DNA of 64,000 nt from Geothrix fuzhouensis (GTDB taxonomy: Bacteria > Acidobacteriota > Holophagae > Holophagales > Holophagaceae). The notes beneath the pieces were generated by a model, which saw nothing but the letters and a program-made list of their open reading frames with translations, was not told the DNA's origin and ran no database searches. This document shows, piece by piece, positions 62,542 to 64,000 of this stretch. Where the stretch lies: positions 270,938 to 334,937 of the forward strand of contig NZ_JANHMQ010000003.1 of assembly GCF_024609325.1 (NCBI RefSeq). Reading direction: 5' to 3'. The position numbers were made by a program, and so were the translations under genes. Within the stretch, counting starts at the first letter, position 1, and every line of letters begins with the position of its first letter.

Positions 62542-63300
62542 GTGGCCAACGAACCCAACCAAGAATCCTACGTCCGGCGTGTGCTGGAGGAGACCCGCGA
62601 GTACGAGCGCCGCCTCCGAGAGGACAACGAGGGCTTGAGAGAACTCGTCGCCACTCTTGAGGTTGAACGCGTAGCGCTCCAGAAGCGGGTGGAGGAGCTG
62701 GAGGCAGGAGCCACCCAGCAGCTGAACGAGCTGAGCGCCATGAGGGAGCGACTGACCGCCCAGGTCAACGCGAACCAGAAGTCCACCGAGCAGCAGCTCG
62801 CCATTGAGCAGCAGAACACCAACCTGGCGAACCTCTATGTGGCGAGCTACCGGCTCAATAGCGCGCTGGACCGTGCGGAACTTGTGGACGCGATCCGGGA
62901 GATCGTCATCAACCTGGTCGGCTGTGAGGAGTTCGCCCTGCTGGAACCCGATGGCCAGGGGAGATGGCAGGTCTGCGATTCCATGGGGTTGCCAGCCGAC
63001 TTCCTGGCCAGCATGACGCGCCCGGAGGGAGCCCTGGCGGGACATCTGAGATCCAGGCAGATGCACGTGACGGATCCGGCGGTCCTCAGCGTGGACGAGC
63101 TGGACGTGTCCCGGCCTTCGGCCAGCATTGTCATGAGCGTCGGGGACGAGACCGTGGGGGCGGTTGCCATGTACCGCCTGCTCCCCCAGAAGTCGGGCCT
63201 CGAGCCCCTCGACCGGGAACTCTTCGACCTGCTGGCCGCGAATGCGGCCATGGCGCTCTACCGACTGAAGCTTCAGGAATTCGTGAAGGGCGGAAAGTAG
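62542..63300 (+). CDS. Coiled-coil GAF-domain protein
   Basis: A 252-residue protein starting at GTG 62542. Residues about 5-95 are a charged coiled coil; residues about 100-245 are a GAF domain (YRLNSALDRAELVDAIREIVINLVGCEEFAL, then PSASIVMSVGDETVGAVAMYRLL and LFDLLAANAAMAL). There is no membrane segment and no catalytic domain. Between cheY and cheD it may bring a cytoplasmic ligand signal to the CheA complex, perhaps in place of or beside a chemoreceptor. Confidence 0.75.
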   Translation: MANEPNQESYVRRVLEETREYERRLREDNEGLRELVATLEVERVALQKRVEELEAGATQQLNELSAMRERLTAQVNANQKSTEQQLAIEQQNTNLANLYVASYRLNSALDRAELVDAIREIVINLVGCEEFALLEPDGQGRWQVCDSMGLPADFLASMTRPEGALAGHLRSRQMHVTDPAVLSVDELDVSRPSASIVMSVGDETVGAVAMYRLLPQKSGLEPLDRELFDLLAANAAMALYRLKLQEFVKGGK

Positions 63301-63332
63301 CCAGCCCGACGCTTCACCACCCAAGGAGACCC

Positions 63333-63833
63333 ATGCCCCACTTGCCCGCCCCCGGCTGGATTCCGGCGGATGCCGCCAGCGGTGGTGTATCGGTCTACCT
63401 GCATCCCGGGCACCTGCATGTGTCCCTCGTGCCCTGCACCATGACCACGATCCTGGGTTCCTGCGTGGCGGTCTGCCTTTGGGATCCGGTCTCCCGCGTC
63501 GGGGGGATGAATCACTTCCTGCTCGCGCACCATCCGCCGACGGAAATCGACTCCGCACGGTACGGGGACTCGGCGACGGACATGCTGATCAGTGCGGCCG
63601 CCCGGGCGGGAGGGTCCCTGGGGAGGCTCCAGGCCAAGCTGTTTGGTGGAGCCTGCGTGCTGGGGAAGGTGACTTCCGGCACCCAGCACCTCGGCCTGAA
63701 GAACGTGATGGTGGCCCGGGAGCGGCTTGCCGCGCACGGCATCCGCGTGGTGGGCGAGGACGTGGACGGCTCCCGCGGCCGGAAGATCCACTTCCAGACC
63801 CTGGATGGCGTGGTACTGGTCAGGACGCTTTAG
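63333..63833 (+). CDS. cheD: CheD chemoreceptor glutamine deamidase
   Basis: A 166-residue CheD. The catalytic cysteine is in TTILGSCVAVCLWD, the histidine in GGMNHFLLAH, and the LFGGACVLGK and IGxxN-like segment LGLKNVMVARERL follow in order. It deamidates glutamines in chemoreceptors and can interact with CheC/CheY. A CCAAGGAG site precedes ATG 63333. Confidence 0.9.
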   Translation: MPHLPAPGWIPADAASGGVSVYLHPGHLHVSLVPCTMTTILGSCVAVCLWDPVSRVGGMNHFLLAHHPPTEIDSARYGDSATDMLISAAARAGGSLGRLQAKLFGGACVLGKVTSGTQHLGLKNVMVARERLAAHGIRVVGEDVDGSRGRKIHFQTLDGVVLVRTL

Positions 63834-63841
63834 GAGACCGC

Positions 63842-64000
63842 ATGGACATCGATATCAAGGCCATCCGTGCGACGTTCTTCGCCGAGACCGGTGAACATCT
63901 GGACGAATTCGAAGCGGCCTTGATCGAGTTGGAGCGGCAGCCCGGGGACAAGGACCTGGCCAAGACCATCTTCCGGATCGCGCACACGATTAAGGGCGAT
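63842..64000 (+). CDS. cheA: CheA histidine kinase, N-terminal Hpt domain (cut by window end)
   Basis: The first 53 residues of a CheA. The Hpt motif RIAHTIKGD contains the phospho-accepting His48, and the preceding FFAETGEHLDEFEAALIELE helix is typical. ATG 63842 is 8 bases after the cheD stop, with TAGGAG overlapping that stop. The kinase core lies beyond the window. Confidence 0.88.
   Translation, partial: MDIDIKAIRATFFAETGEHLDEFEAALIELERQPGDKDLAKTIFRIAHTIKGD

Overview
The window reads as a GC-rich Gram-negative bacterium. Evidence is an outer-membrane Tsx-type channel, a Wza-type export lipoprotein, an HtrA-type periplasmic protease and a MurU/AmgK muropeptide-recycling pair. Gene style (FrzS-like protein, PrsR-like sigma-54 regulator, a Che cluster with a GAF protein, dense ATGA-overlapping operons) would fit a soil or sediment Acidobacteriota of the Holophaga/Geothrix kind. 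That placement is an impression, not a demonstration; no rRNA gene is present.

Layout. 1-531: low-complexity start and a 119-bp tandem repeat array. 518-7891: an acetyltransferase facing an operon of acyl carrier protein, AMP-forming acyl ligase, class-B asparagine synthetase, NAD synthetase, secreted SGNH-like protein and PrmC-like methyltransferase. 8042-14857: bacteriohemerythrin, tRNA-Arg with its own repeat array, a DUF4337 protein, a purine/pyrimidine uptake operon (UraA, AzgA, Tsx) and a GGDEF/EAL protein. 15445-53107: a large exopolysaccharide locus. It has export and control (Wza, LMW-PTP, Wzc), an adenylation-PCP / acyl-CoA dehydrogenase / GNAT cassette lying beside a truncated duplicate of a glycosyltransferase, UDP-HexNAc dehydrogenase and 4-epimerase, six GT4 or GT4-derived proteins, deacetylases, an AsnB-like protein, a MurJ-like flippase, CapA, Wzy, ATP-grasp ligase, priming sugar transferase, DegT aminotransferase, two beta-helix proteins, a sigma-54 regulator with a kinase-like partner, and a WbpM-type dehydratase. 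53219-53732: a third repeat array and tRNA-His. 53841-61857: HtrA, FrzS-like protein, CorC-type protein, MurU, AmgK and an unknown helical protein. 62116-64000: CheY, GAF protein, CheD and the start of CheA.

How the parts fit. The sugar-transferase, DegT, WbpM, UDP-HexNAc dehydrogenase and epimerase genes can supply and prime an amino-sugar or uronic-acid-rich repeat unit. The GT4 enzymes extend it, MurJ-like and Wzy proteins flip and polymerise it, and Wza/Wzc/PTP export it. Two acyl or aminoacyl carrier modules, amidotransferases, ATP-grasp and deacetylases suggest heavy decoration of the glycan. A near-consensus sigma-54 promoter lies between the regulator and the Ig/beta-helix lipoprotein gene, so that protein is probably a direct target.

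The most unusual signal is a family of 119-132 bp tandem repeats at three loci. Two lie just downstream of tRNA genes (Arg and His) and carry inverted copies of that tRNA's own 3' end inside the repeat units, reminiscent of, but opposite in orientation to, the E. coli tyrT repeats.
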